This document shows positions 56,584-64,000 of a stretch of 64,000 bases of DNA, in pieces. Below the pieces are notes generated by a model, which had not been told where the DNA came from, made no database searches, and saw only the letters and a program-made list of their open reading frames with translations. How positions within the stretch are numbered: position 1 is the stretch's first letter; each line of letters starts with the position of its first letter. The stretch covers positions 2,542,001-2,606,000 of the forward strand of contig OY970069.1 in the NCBI GenBank assembly GCA_963705325.1, given 5' to 3'. The DNA comes from DATARH01 sp963705325 (GTDB lineage Bacteria; Pseudomonadota; Alphaproteobacteria; ATCC43930; CGMCC-115725). A program made the translations under genes and the position numbers.

Positions 56584-57205
56584 AGGCTGCGCGTTCGAGA
56601 ACGTAGCCGCCGGGCCGGCCCGCCGACCACTTGAGCGGGTCGGGCAGCACCGCGGCGAGCCGCGACGCCTCGTCGAGGGTCAGCGCGCTGGCGGGCTTGT
56701 GGAAATAGAACCGCGACGCCGCTTCGGCGCCGAAAATTCCGGGCCCCCATTCGACGACGTTGAGATAGGTCTCGATGATCCGCTCCTTGCCCCAGGCGAG
56801 CTCGATCAGCTCGGTGAAATAGGCTTCCAGCCCCTTGCGCACCCAGTCCCTGCCGGGCCACAGAAAGACGTTTTTCGCGGTCTGCATCGAGATCGTGCTG
56901 GCGCCGTGCAGCTTGCCCGTTCCGCGCCGGTAGCGCCGCCAGGCCTCGCGGATGGCATCCCAATCGAACCCGTGGTGCTCGCAGAACCTGGCGTCCTCAC
57001 CGGCCATCACCGCATGCACGAGATGCGGCGAGATGCGGCCGAGCGGCCGCCAGTCTTTGGTCATGCCGTACCCTTCGGCGGCCCGGATCAGCATCAGCGG
57101 GGTCGCCGGCGGCGGCAGCAGGCGGTAGAGCACGACGAGGAACACCGAGCCGATCAGGAAGACGCCGATAAGCCAGGCCAGAATTCGGCCGATCCGCCGG
57201 AGCAT
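56516..57205 (-). CDS. mtgA: monofunctional peptidoglycan glycosyltransferase
   Basis: A 229-residue GT51 enzyme with an N-terminal membrane anchor (ILAWLIGVFLIGSVFLVVLY). Catalytic motifs are AVMAGEDARFCEHHGFDW (first Glu), GASTISMQTAKNVFLW (QT motif), the KGLEAYFTELIELAWGKERI helix, and ETYLNVVEWGPGIFGAEAAS. It polymerises lipid II into glycan strands. ATG 57205 gives the normal MtgA length. The Nudix gene upstream is 7 bases away, suggesting an operon. Its 3' end overlaps hydantoinase B. Confidence 0.9.
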   Translation of the reverse strand: MLRRIGRILAWLIGVFLIGSVFLVVLYRLLPPPATPLMLIRAAEGYGMTKDWRPLGRISPHLVHAVMAGEDARFCEHHGFDWDAIREAWRRYRRGTGKLHGASTISMQTAKNVFLWPGRDWVRKGLEAYFTELIELAWGKERIIETYLNVVEWGPGIFGAEAASRFYFHKPASALTLDEASRLAAVLPDPLKWSAGRPGGYVLERAAFIRAQIPDLPLATPACRDLAGR

Positions 57206-57212
57206 CGCCGCG

Positions 57213-57602
57213 CTAGCGGTCGATGGCGGCGGCGACCGCGTGGATCGAGCGGCGATAGCCATCGGGCAGATTAAGACCGTCGAGCGCGTCGAGCGCGCGC
57301 CAGCTAAAGCCACGGTGCTCGGCGCTATGCCGCAACGGGCTGTGTGCGGCGCGGTGGACCGCATAGGTCACGATCATCACGTGCTGGCCCGGCAGCACCT
57401 CATAATTCCAGCAGTCAACGATCGCTTCGACGGCGATCTCGGCGCCAAGTTCCTCGGCGAACTCGCGGACGAGACACGCGGCTGGTTCCTCGCCTGGCTC
57501 CGGCCGTCCGCCCGGCAGTTCCCATTCGCCGCGCTCGTTTTCCAAGAGCGCGACGTTGCCGTCTTCGATCAACACGCCCTTGATCGAGATCGCGGTGGTC
57601 AC
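57213..57602 (-). CDS. Nudix hydrolase
   Basis: A 129-residue single Nudix domain. The Nudix box is GGRPEPGEEPAACLVREF and continues AEELG (about residues 31-53), with all key Glu and Arg residues in place. The family hydrolyses nucleoside diphosphates linked to another moiety. It lies 7 bases upstream of mtgA on the same strand and diverges from the amidase gene at 57689. The substrate is unknown. Confidence 0.85.
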   Translation of the reverse strand: MTTAISIKGVLIEDGNVALLENERGEWELPGGRPEPGEEPAACLVREFAEELGAEIAVEAIVDCWNYEVLPGQHVMIVTYAVHRAAHSPLRHSAEHRGFSWRALDALDGLNLPDGYRRSIHAVAAAIDR

Positions 57603-57688
57603 CCGATGACCATACCCGAAAGATCGCGCATGCGCTTGGCGCGAGGCTGTGGCTAGATAGAGCAGACCAGCGGCGCGAGAGTTCCCCT

Positions 57689-58975
57689 ATGCCAAATGCC
57701 GAGGCGCATCGCCTGTCCGCCACCGAGATCGTCGGCCGCATCGAGGCCGGCAGCCTCACCGCCGAGGCCGTCGTCCAAAGCTGCCTCGAGCGAATCCGCG
57801 ACCGCGAGCCAATGCTGCGCGCCTGGGTCCACGTCGCCGCCGACGAGGCGCTCGCCGCGGCGCGCCGGGCCGACCGAAACTCGCTCATGAAGGGCGTACC
57901 GTTCGGGATCAAGGACATCTTCGACACCGCCGACATGCCGACCGGCTACGGCTCGCCGATCTATCCCGGCTGCCGGCCCAGTTTCACCGCCAGTGCCGCC
58001 ACCTTGCCGCGCGCTGCGGGCGGCGTGCTGCTTGGCAAGACCGTCACCACCGAATTCGCCAACCGCCACCCTGGCCCGACCGGCAACCCGCACGACCTTG
58101 CTTTCTCGCCCGGCGGCTCGTCGAGCGGCTCGGCGGCGGCGGTTGCCGATTTCATGGTGCCGTTGGCAATCGGCACGCAGACCGGCGGCTCGGTGATCCG
58201 CCCGGCGGCCTATTGCGGCGTCGTCGGCTTCAAGCCGAGCTTCAACATGTTCGCGCCGGCGGGCATGCACCCCAATACCGAGACGCTCGACACGATCGGG
58301 ATCATGGCGCGCTCGGTCGACGACATCGCGCTGTTCCGCGCTGCGATGATGGCGATTCCCCACGAGAAGCCGGCAATGCCGGACCGACCGCCGCGCCTGG
58401 CGCTGTGCCGCACGCCGCATTGGGAAAAGGCGCAGCCGGAAGGCAAATCGATGCTGGAGGATGCCGCGAACCGTTTGCGCGCCGCCGGGGCCGAGGTAAT
58501 CGAGTCGGAGCTGCCAAATTCTTGCGCGCATGTGTCGGACATCCAAAGCCGCCACAGTTATTTCGAGGCCCCGCGCAACCACGCGCCGGAGCGCTATCGG
58601 CACGAGAGCCAACTGAGCTTGGCTCTGCGCGAGGGCCGTATCGCGGGCGGCAAGAGGCTCACACTGGAAGAATTCCGCGGCGCCTGGCGCGAAGCCGACA
58701 CCATGCGCGCGGCGGCCAGCAATTGGGCTGGCGGGTTCGATGCGATCCTCACTTTGCCCGCGCCGGGCCAGGCGCCGAAGACGCTGGCCTCGACCGGTGA
58801 CGCGATCTTCAACGGGTTGTGGACCCTCCTTCATATGCCCTGCCTGACCTTGCCGGCGGGCGAGGGGCCGGACGGGCTCCCGGTCGGAATCCAGCTGGTC
58901 GGCAAGCGCCACGCCGACGCGCGGCTCCTCGATACCGGCCTCTGGGTCGAAAACAAGCTGAGGGCCCGGCGATGA
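57689..58975 (+). CDS. amidase signature family enzyme (copy 1)
   Basis: A 428-residue amidase. The catalytic Lys is K75 (GVPFGIKDIFDTAD), the cis-Ser lies in SPGGSSSGSAAAVA (about 144-145) and the nucleophile is S168 (GTQTGGSVIRPAAYCG), the standard triad. The family includes GatA, but there is no gatC/gatB, so this is a catabolic amide or hydantoin-like hydrolase. The first 40 residues resemble those of the following paralogue. An ATGA overlap joins the two genes, so they are co-translated. Confidence 0.85.
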   Translation: MPNAEAHRLSATEIVGRIEAGSLTAEAVVQSCLERIRDREPMLRAWVHVAADEALAAARRADRNSLMKGVPFGIKDIFDTADMPTGYGSPIYPGCRPSFTASAATLPRAAGGVLLGKTVTTEFANRHPGPTGNPHDLAFSPGGSSSGSAAAVADFMVPLAIGTQTGGSVIRPAAYCGVVGFKPSFNMFAPAGMHPNTETLDTIGIMARSVDDIALFRAAMMAIPHEKPAMPDRPPRLALCRTPHWEKAQPEGKSMLEDAANRLRAAGAEVIESELPNSCAHVSDIQSRHSYFEAPRNHAPERYRHESQLSLALREGRIAGGKRLTLEEFRGAWREADTMRAAASNWAGGFDAILTLPAPGQAPKTLASTGDAIFNGLWTLLHMPCLTLPAGEGPDGLPVGIQLVGKRHADARLLDTGLWVENKLRARR

Positions 58976-60249
58976 GCGACAGCAACCGTCTCTCCGCCGC
59001 CGAGGCCGTCGCGCGACTTCAGGCCGGCTCGCTGACCGCCGAGCGGCTGACCCGCGACTGCCTCGACCGCATCAAGGAGCGCGCCTCGGTCAAGGCGTGG
59101 ATCCACCTCGATCCCGAGCATGCGCTGGCGCAAGCCCGCGCCGCCGACCGCGCCGGTCGCCGGGGCCTGCTTGCCGGACTGCCCATCGGCGTCAAGGACG
59201 TGATCGACACCGCCGACATGCCGACCCAGCACGGCTCGCCGATCTATGCCGGCAACCGGCCCTTCGCTGACGCCGCCTGCGTCGCGCTGACCCGCATGGC
59301 CGGCGGCACGATCCTCGGCAAGACGGTGACGACCGAGTTCGCCAATCGCTTCCCTGGCGCGACGGTGCATCCACACAACGCCGCGCATACGCCCGGCGGC
59401 TCGTCGAGCGGCTCGGCCGCAGGGGTCGCCGATTTTCAGGTGCCGCTCGGCTTCGGCACCCAGACCGGCGGCTCAACAATCCGGCCCGCCGCGTTTTGCG
59501 GCGTCGTCGGCTACAAGCCGAGCTTTGGCGAGTTCAGCCGAGTCGGCATCAAGCTGCAGTGCCAGAACCTCGATACGCTGGGCCTCATCTGCCGCAGTCT
59601 CGACGACATCGCCCTGATGCGCGCGGTGCTGATCGAGATGCCGCACCGCAAGGTCGACCGCGCCGTGGGCGCGCCGCGCATCGGGCTTTGCCGCACCCCC
59701 GGCTGGGAACATGCTGAAGCGGCGACCCAGGCGCTGATCGAGGCAACGGCCTCGCGGCTGGCGGCGGCCGGCGCGAAGGTCGCCGAGGTCGAGTTCGCCG
59801 CACCGTTCCGCAATATCGCCAGCCATCACCGCCGCATCTTCAACTACGAGGCGGCGCATAATTACGCCTACGAGCATCGGGAGCACCGCGCGCAAGTCAG
59901 TAAGGTGCTGCTCGACACCGTGCTCGATCCCGGCAGCAAGCTGCCGCTCGCCGAATACATCGAGGCGCTCGAAACCGGCGAAGCGTTCCGTGCTCATCTC
60001 GACGACATTTTCGGCGGCGTCGATATCCTGTTGACCCCGAGCGCGGCCGGCGAGGCCCCTGAGGGTCTGGGATCGACCGGCAACCCCGCGTTCAACTCGA
60101 TCTGGACCCTCGGCTGGGTTCCCTGCGTGACTTTGCCGGCCGGTACCGGGGCCAAGGGTCTGCCGCTCGGCGTCCAACTCATCGGCCAACGCTTCGCCGA
60201 CGAAAAGCTGCTCGACGCGGCTGCATGGGTGGAACGGCATCTCAACTGA
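58972..60249 (+). CDS. amidase signature family enzyme (copy 2)
   Basis: A 425-residue paralogue of the amidase upstream, with the same triad (Lys in GLPIGVKDVIDTAD; Ser in TPGGSSSGSAAGVA; nucleophile Ser in GTQTGGSTIRPAAFCG). The copies diverge mainly in the C-terminal substrate-binding part, so they may form a heteromer or handle different amides. The start at ATG 58972 overlaps the stop of copy 1. The NIPSNAP gene follows 11 bases later. Confidence 0.85.
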   Translation: MSDSNRLSAAEAVARLQAGSLTAERLTRDCLDRIKERASVKAWIHLDPEHALAQARAADRAGRRGLLAGLPIGVKDVIDTADMPTQHGSPIYAGNRPFADAACVALTRMAGGTILGKTVTTEFANRFPGATVHPHNAAHTPGGSSSGSAAGVADFQVPLGFGTQTGGSTIRPAAFCGVVGYKPSFGEFSRVGIKLQCQNLDTLGLICRSLDDIALMRAVLIEMPHRKVDRAVGAPRIGLCRTPGWEHAEAATQALIEATASRLAAAGAKVAEVEFAAPFRNIASHHRRIFNYEAAHNYAYEHREHRAQVSKVLLDTVLDPGSKLPLAEYIEALETGEAFRAHLDDIFGGVDILLTPSAAGEAPEGLGSTGNPAFNSIWTLGWVPCVTLPAGTGAKGLPLGVQLIGQRFADEKLLDAAAWVERHLN

Positions 60250-60260
60250 CGGAGGAAACC

Positions 60261-60587
60261 ATGATCTACGAATTGCGCGTTTATCACTGCGTGCCGGGGC
60301 GGTTGCCCGATCTGATCAAGCGCTTCGACACCATCACCCTAAAGCTCTGGGAAAAGCATGCGATCCATCAGGCCGGGTTCTGGACGACGCTGGTCGGCCC
60401 GGGAAACAACGACCTCACCTATTTCCTCAAATGGGAGACGCTTGCCGAGCGCGAGGCGAAGATGGCCAAGTTCGGCGCCGATCCGGAATGGCTCAGCGCC
60501 CGCGCCAAGACCGAGGAAAACGGCCCGATCGTCGCCTCGATCAGCAATCAGTTCCTCGTGCCGACGTCGTTCTCATCGGTGAAGTAG
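60261..60587 (+). CDS. NIPSNAP family protein (copy 1)
   Basis: A 108-residue ferredoxin-like alpha+beta-barrel protein: MIYELRVYHCVPGRLPDLIK at the N-terminus, then FWTTLVG and LKWETLAERE, ending VPTSFSSVK. NIPSNAP-fold proteins resemble dimeric alpha-beta barrel monooxygenases and are uncharacterised. GGAGGAAACC precedes the ATG. It is followed by a close duplicate and preceded by the paired amidases, suggesting one catabolic operon. Confidence 0.85.
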   Translation: MIYELRVYHCVPGRLPDLIKRFDTITLKLWEKHAIHQAGFWTTLVGPGNNDLTYFLKWETLAEREAKMAKFGADPEWLSARAKTEENGPIVASISNQFLVPTSFSSVK

Positions 60588-60611
60588 CCTTACCCCAATG
60601 GAGCCAACGCC

Positions 60612-60938
60612 ATGATCTACGAACTGCGCGTCTACCACACGATGCCCGGCAAGCTGCCGGCGCTTTTGAAGCGCTTCGATACCATCACCCTCAAAATCTG
60701 GGAGCGGCATGGCATCAAGCAGGCCGGCTTCTGGACAACGCTGGTCGGCGAGTCGAATGCCGACCTCACCTACATGCTGAAATGGGAATCGCTCGCCGAG
60801 CGCGAGAAGAAGTGGGACGCCTTCCAGGCCGATCCCGAATGGATCGCCAAACGCGCCGAGACGGAAAAAGACGGGCCGATCAACGCCCGGGTCGAGAATT
60901 CCTTCCTCGTGCCGACCAGTTTCTCGTCGGTGAAGTAG
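60612..60938 (+). CDS. NIPSNAP family protein (copy 2)
   Basis: A 108-residue tandem duplicate of the previous gene, same length and C-terminus (VPTSFSSVK), with differences in the middle (MLKWESLAEREKKWDAFQAD). Dimeric barrels of this type often form homo- or hetero-dimers, so the pair may assemble together. A short GGAGCCAACGCC leader precedes the ATG. Confidence 0.85.
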   Translation: MIYELRVYHTMPGKLPALLKRFDTITLKIWERHGIKQAGFWTTLVGESNADLTYMLKWESLAEREKKWDAFQADPEWIAKRAETEKDGPINARVENSFLVPTSFSSVK

Positions 60939-61003
60939 TCAACCGCCGCCGGCCGGGAGGGTGTTTTCCTCCCGGCCGGCGGCGGAACGTATTGCGCGCC
61001 GGG

Positions 61004-62555
61004 ATGATCCGCTTCTGTTTCGCCATCGCCTCGCTGCTTGCGTTAGCCGCGCCCGCCGTTGCCGAGGACAGCTTTTTCGACGCGGGCCGAGCGCAGTCCG
61101 CGCTCGAGAAAATCTTCGACAAGGCCAATCATCCGACCAAGATCCTGAGCCTCGATCTGCGTCTTCAGGAACTCCAGGTCGAGCTCCAAGACCCGGCTCA
61201 GCCGAGGCATATCGATGCCTGGACCGACACGATCGTCGGCGGCACGTTTCGCCGTCTCCTCTTGGGCGCCGAGTTCGATCTCCGGCCCTCGCCCCGTCGA
61301 TCCGAGCCTGCCCAACCCCAATCTCGACGCCAATCTGTTCGAGTTCAAACCCGCGGACGCCGCGGTGATCCCGACAATGATCGCCGCCGCGATCAAGCGC
61401 GCCCAGCTCGAGGATGCCGCCGGGGTCGCGCGCCTCGAGCTGCGCCGGCAGCTGCACCTTGTGCCGGAACCGAGCAGCGGCCCGCCGGAATGGTCGATCG
61501 AGGTCACTAGCGGGCGCGAACGGGCGGAAATCTACGCCGATCTGGCCGGCCGCATCACCCACGCCAATCTCGACGGGACCCGTCGGGCGCAGGCGCTCAA
61601 TTATCAGGATGGCGGCAAGGAGCTCGACGATCTGGTCACGACGATCGCCAACGTGTTGCCCAAGGAGCCGACGATCAAATCGGTCATCGTCTACGACCAC
61701 TATCTGATCATCGAGGCCAAGAACCCCGACCACCCGGAGCGAGACGCTCGCTTCACCGCCGGCCTCAATGGCGTCTACCGCGACCTGCTGGCGGATATGT
61801 TCCCGAACATCAACATGCCCGGCCAGCCGCCCGGCCGGTTTACGATCACCGATGTCGACTGGTCGCTGCTTCCGAAGCTGGAACAAGCGGCGCGCGACCG
61901 CCTGCAGCTGCCCGGCGGAAAGGTGGGCCTCGTCAAGATTACCAAGCCTGCCGGCGTCAACGGGCCGGTGCTCCAGTGGGAGGTTAACATCGAGGCGGCC
62001 GGCGACCGGGCGACCGAGGGCTACGTCACCTTCGACGTCAAGGGCAACATCCTACGCACCGAATATCCGCCCGGCAAAGGTCCAAAGCTCGATTTTCTCG
62101 CCGCGGCGAACTACGGCGCGGCCTTCGATGGGCTGAGCCAGGGTCTCGGTGCCCAGGCGCCGGTCACCGAGCTGGAGTTCTGGCCCGATAAGGTCATGAT
62201 CACGGCCAAGGACCCGCAAAAACCCAGCGATCTCGTCGTCTTCGAGTATCACGGCGAAAGCCTCAGCCGTAGCATTATGACGCCGATGATCTGGCCGACA
62301 TTCGGTCCCGACTGGTTCTTCGATCTGTCGCAGGCGCAGCCGATCGGCGGGCGCTTGGCCCAGCTCGAGCAAGACACGCTCACCCGCCTCGGTCTCGCCG
62401 ATGGCAAGATCGAGCGCATCACCATCTCGAAGCAGAAAATTTTCATGCCGCGCAACGACCGCGTCGTGATCGAGATACGCGCCGAGGAGGGACGGCGCGG
62501 CGGCCGCGTTGTCTACGATCTCAACGGCAACGTTGTCGACATCGTCACGCCGTAG
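61004..62555 (+). CDS. secreted hypothetical protein, one frameshift
   Basis: A protein of about 517 residues that I do not recognise. It begins with a signal peptide (MIRFCFAIASLLALAAPAVA, cleavage near residue 20). A single-base shift near 61287 (GAEFDLRP) separates the first 95 residues from an intact C-terminal 420; ignoring it, a start at 61215 would be called. The mature part has a repeating beta-rich pattern (EVTSGRERAEIYADLAGRIT, FTITDVDWSLLPKLEQAARD, FWPDKVMITAKDPQKPSDLV) like several copies of a small alpha/beta periplasmic domain. The role is unknown. Confidence 0.65.
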
Positions 62556-62571
62556 CGGTGGATACCGGCGC

Positions 62572-62910
62572 TCAATATGCGCCGATGATGAACTTTTCCT
62601 CGATCGTGAACGTCTTAATCCGGCCGATAAAGAGCGCGCCGTCGTCGTGCAGGCGCTTGGCCTCGGGCGAGGCGTTGGCGCGGGCCATCGCCTCGCGGTC
62701 GTCAAACCAAGTCTCGGCGATGCCATCGACCTTAACATCGGTCTCGGGAATGTCGGGTCGCGTGCGCGTCTCCTGGATGTGGTTCTGCACATAGCGGCGC
62801 ATCCCCGGCACCGCATGCGCTAACGGCGCGTGGATCTCGATCCAATGCTTGACGAATTGCTCGTGGGTCAGCTCGGGCCGACGGGTGAGCAGCGAGATGC
62901 TTTTGATCAT
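62572..62910 (-). CDS. EthD family protein
   Basis: A 112-residue dimeric alpha-beta barrel protein: MIKSISLLTRRPELTHEQFV, HWIEIHAPLAHAVPGMRRY with the usual His pair, and EKFIIGAY at the end. EthD was named from an ether-degradation cluster; the family is largely uncharacterised. It lies 8 bases downstream of a TetR-type regulator gene on the same strand, probably its operon partner. Confidence 0.8.
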   Translation of the reverse strand: MIKSISLLTRRPELTHEQFVKHWIEIHAPLAHAVPGMRRYVQNHIQETRTRPDIPETDVKVDGIAETWFDDREAMARANASPEAKRLHDDGALFIGRIKTFTIEEKFIIGAY

Positions 62911-62918
62911 GGAATTCC

Positions 62919-63578
62919 CTATCGCGCGCGGCAGCCGTCGAGGAACAAGGCGACCGCATCCCGCGCCCAAGCGGACAGCTCGGCGGGGGTCAGCGGGGCG
63001 GCGAGGCCAAGTGCGCGCCGCTGCGGTCCGGTTACCACCATCAGGATGAACTCCTCTGCGGCGAAACGCGGGTCTACCGCACGCAGTTCGCCGCTCTCGA
63101 TGCGCGGTTCGAGCTGCTTGGCGATGCGCTCAATGCCGCTCGCCGCGCCGATCTCGTGCATCATGCGAGCGAGCCCTGGAAACTGCCGCGCCTCGGCGAT
63201 GACGATGCGGTGCAGCGCCAACGCTTCCGGGGTTAGCGCTATCCTCAGCAGATGCTCGGCCATCAGCCCTAAGCCATCGGCGAGATTCGGCCATTCGACC
63301 GTCCCCGCGTCCAACGGTGGCAGCCACCGCTCGATCAGCCGTCGTACGACTGCCTCGAACAGTCGCTCCTTGCCGGGAAAGCGATGATAGAAGGTGCGCT
63401 TCGAGATGCCGGCGCGTTTGGCGACCGCCTCGATGCTGATCGCGCCAAAACCGTGGCCGAGAAACAGCAATTCGGCGACGTCGAGAATGCGCACGGCGAG
63501 TTGGGCCGATTGCTGCCGCGACGGCCGCCCGCCGCGTCCGCGCGTCTCCCGGGCTATTTCGTCGACGGAACCTGACAC
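62919..63578 (-). CDS. TetR/AcrR family transcriptional regulator
   Basis: A 219-residue repressor. The N-terminal helix-turn-helix is typical (ILDVAELLFLGHGFGAISIE, VAKRAGISKRTFYHRFPGKE at about 30-75), followed by a helical ligand domain. An Arg-rich tail precedes the HTH. It probably controls itself and the EthD gene, and perhaps the pcaG gene on its other side; no operator is obvious in the 114 bases upstream. Confidence 0.9.
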   Translation of the reverse strand: MSGSVDEIARETRGRGGRPSRQQSAQLAVRILDVAELLFLGHGFGAISIEAVAKRAGISKRTFYHRFPGKERLFEAVVRRLIERWLPPLDAGTVEWPNLADGLGLMAEHLLRIALTPEALALHRIVIAEARQFPGLARMMHEIGAASGIERIAKQLEPRIESGELRAVDPRFAAEEFILMVVTGPQRRALGLAAPLTPAELSAWARDAVALFLDGCRAR

Positions 63579-63692
63579 TCATCTCCCCGTGGCTGTGTGG
63601 CCTAGAATCTTAGCCGATGCTTCAGCAAACGCAACCGGCGCGTTCTTTTATGGGCCGTCCGGTAAACCGCCTCGATCGCCGCAATGCGACAC

Positions 63693-64000
63693 TTAGAGAT
63701 CGAGAAACGCCGTTTCGCCGTCGCCTTGCAGGACGATGTCAAAGCGATAGGCGCCGTCTTCGCCTCGCCGAGCGATTAGGCTTTGCCTCGCGGATTCGTC
63801 CTCGATCGCGGTGAGCAGCGGGTCGGCGGCGTTTGCGGCCTCATCGGCGAAATAGATGCGGGTGAACAACTGGCGTAGGAGGCCGCGGGCGAAAAAGGCG
63901 ACATTGATATGCGGCGCCTGAAGCGCGTTGCCGCGGCCCGGAACCGGTCCGGGCTTTATCGTTGTGATACGGAATCGGCCTTGCGCGTCGGTCGCGACGC
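63693..64000 (-). CDS. pcaG: protocatechuate 3,4-dioxygenase alpha subunit, 3' part
   Basis: The last 101 codons of an intradiol dioxygenase; the 5' part lies beyond the window. Visible segments are FRITTIKPGPVPGRGNALQA, PHINVAFFARGLLRQLFTRI, YFADEAANAADP and the C-terminal FDIVLQGDGETAFLDL, which fit PcaG closely. PcaGH cleaves protocatechuate between its hydroxyls in the beta-ketoadipate pathway. The stop is TAA at 63693-63695. pcaH would be expected just upstream, outside the window. Confidence 0.85.
   Translation of the reverse strand, partial: VATDAQGRFRITTIKPGPVPGRGNALQAPHINVAFFARGLLRQLFTRIYFADEAANAADPLLTAIEDESARQSLIARRGEDGAYRFDIVLQGDGETAFLDL

Noticed and set aside
57689..60249. GatA subunit of the tRNA amidotransferase
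   Set aside because: Two tandem copies, no gatB or gatC nearby, and a catabolic neighbourhood (NIPSNAP genes) point to non-tRNA amidases.

Overview
The window is a high-GC alphaproteobacterial chromosome segment. The best lineage markers are a convergent ChpT phosphotransferase and CtrA cell-cycle regulator (47.8-49.2 kb). The many CoA-transferases, luciferase-like monooxygenases, tandem amidases, mandelate-racemase-type enzymes and a protocatechuate dioxygenase subunit suggest a soil or freshwater organism with a broad catabolic range, perhaps Rhodospirillales-like. No rRNA, tRNA, CRISPR array or transposase gene was seen.

Layout. 0-2 kb: a DUF5681 gene, an MlaC-like lipid-binding protein and a tiny DUF3309-like membrane protein. 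2.2-6.3 kb: a possible small biosynthetic operon with a stand-alone amino-acid-adenylating enzyme, a phytanoyl-CoA-dioxygenase-like oxygenase, DUF6166, a GFA protein and a fatty acid hydroxylase. 6.3-9.6 kb: two paralogous enolase-superfamily enzymes, with a small membrane protein between them and a TauE/SafE exporter after them. 9.6-12 kb: a flavin-dependent hydroxylase and a formate/nitrite channel gene behind a textbook sigma-54 promoter. 12-20 kb: an orphan protein, a GT-C membrane protein, an LptF/G-like permease, cystathionine beta-lyase and a DUF2066 protein. Short displaced copies of the 3' ends of the last two genes look like scars of insertions at gene ends. 19.7-23 kb: cupin, RidA, a secreted ClpP-fold protein and a CoA-transferase.

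23.0-38 kb is different in quality: almost every gene is recognisable but broken by single-base frameshifts (MFS exporter, PEBP, two luciferase-like monooxygenases, CinA-like protein, homogentisate dioxygenase, DUF1906, Cj0069 family, AsmA, alpha/beta hydrolase). A 67-base poly-A run sits inside one of them. Uncorrected sequencing or assembly error is the simplest explanation. Within this block, 34.5-38.0 kb is a visibly AT-richer cassette (PurM-like, unknown protein, SAM methyltransferase) just downstream of a strong terminator. It looks horizontally acquired and is the best candidate for something undescribed.

38-50.5 kb is mainly regulatory and respiratory: a phosphorelay (Hpt, NtrC-type regulator, hybrid kinase), FdhD and MobA for molybdenum enzymes, a TPR protein, an oxalate/formate-type antiporter with its small subunit, ChpT/CtrA, a FliJ-like coiled-coil protein and a CBS-BON protein. 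50.5-64 kb: a PiT phosphate transporter, a CoA-transferase/CitE/hydantoinase-B group, MtgA and a Nudix hydrolase, paired amidases, paired NIPSNAP proteins, a secreted unknown, an EthD protein with a TetR regulator, and the 3' part of pcaG running off the end.
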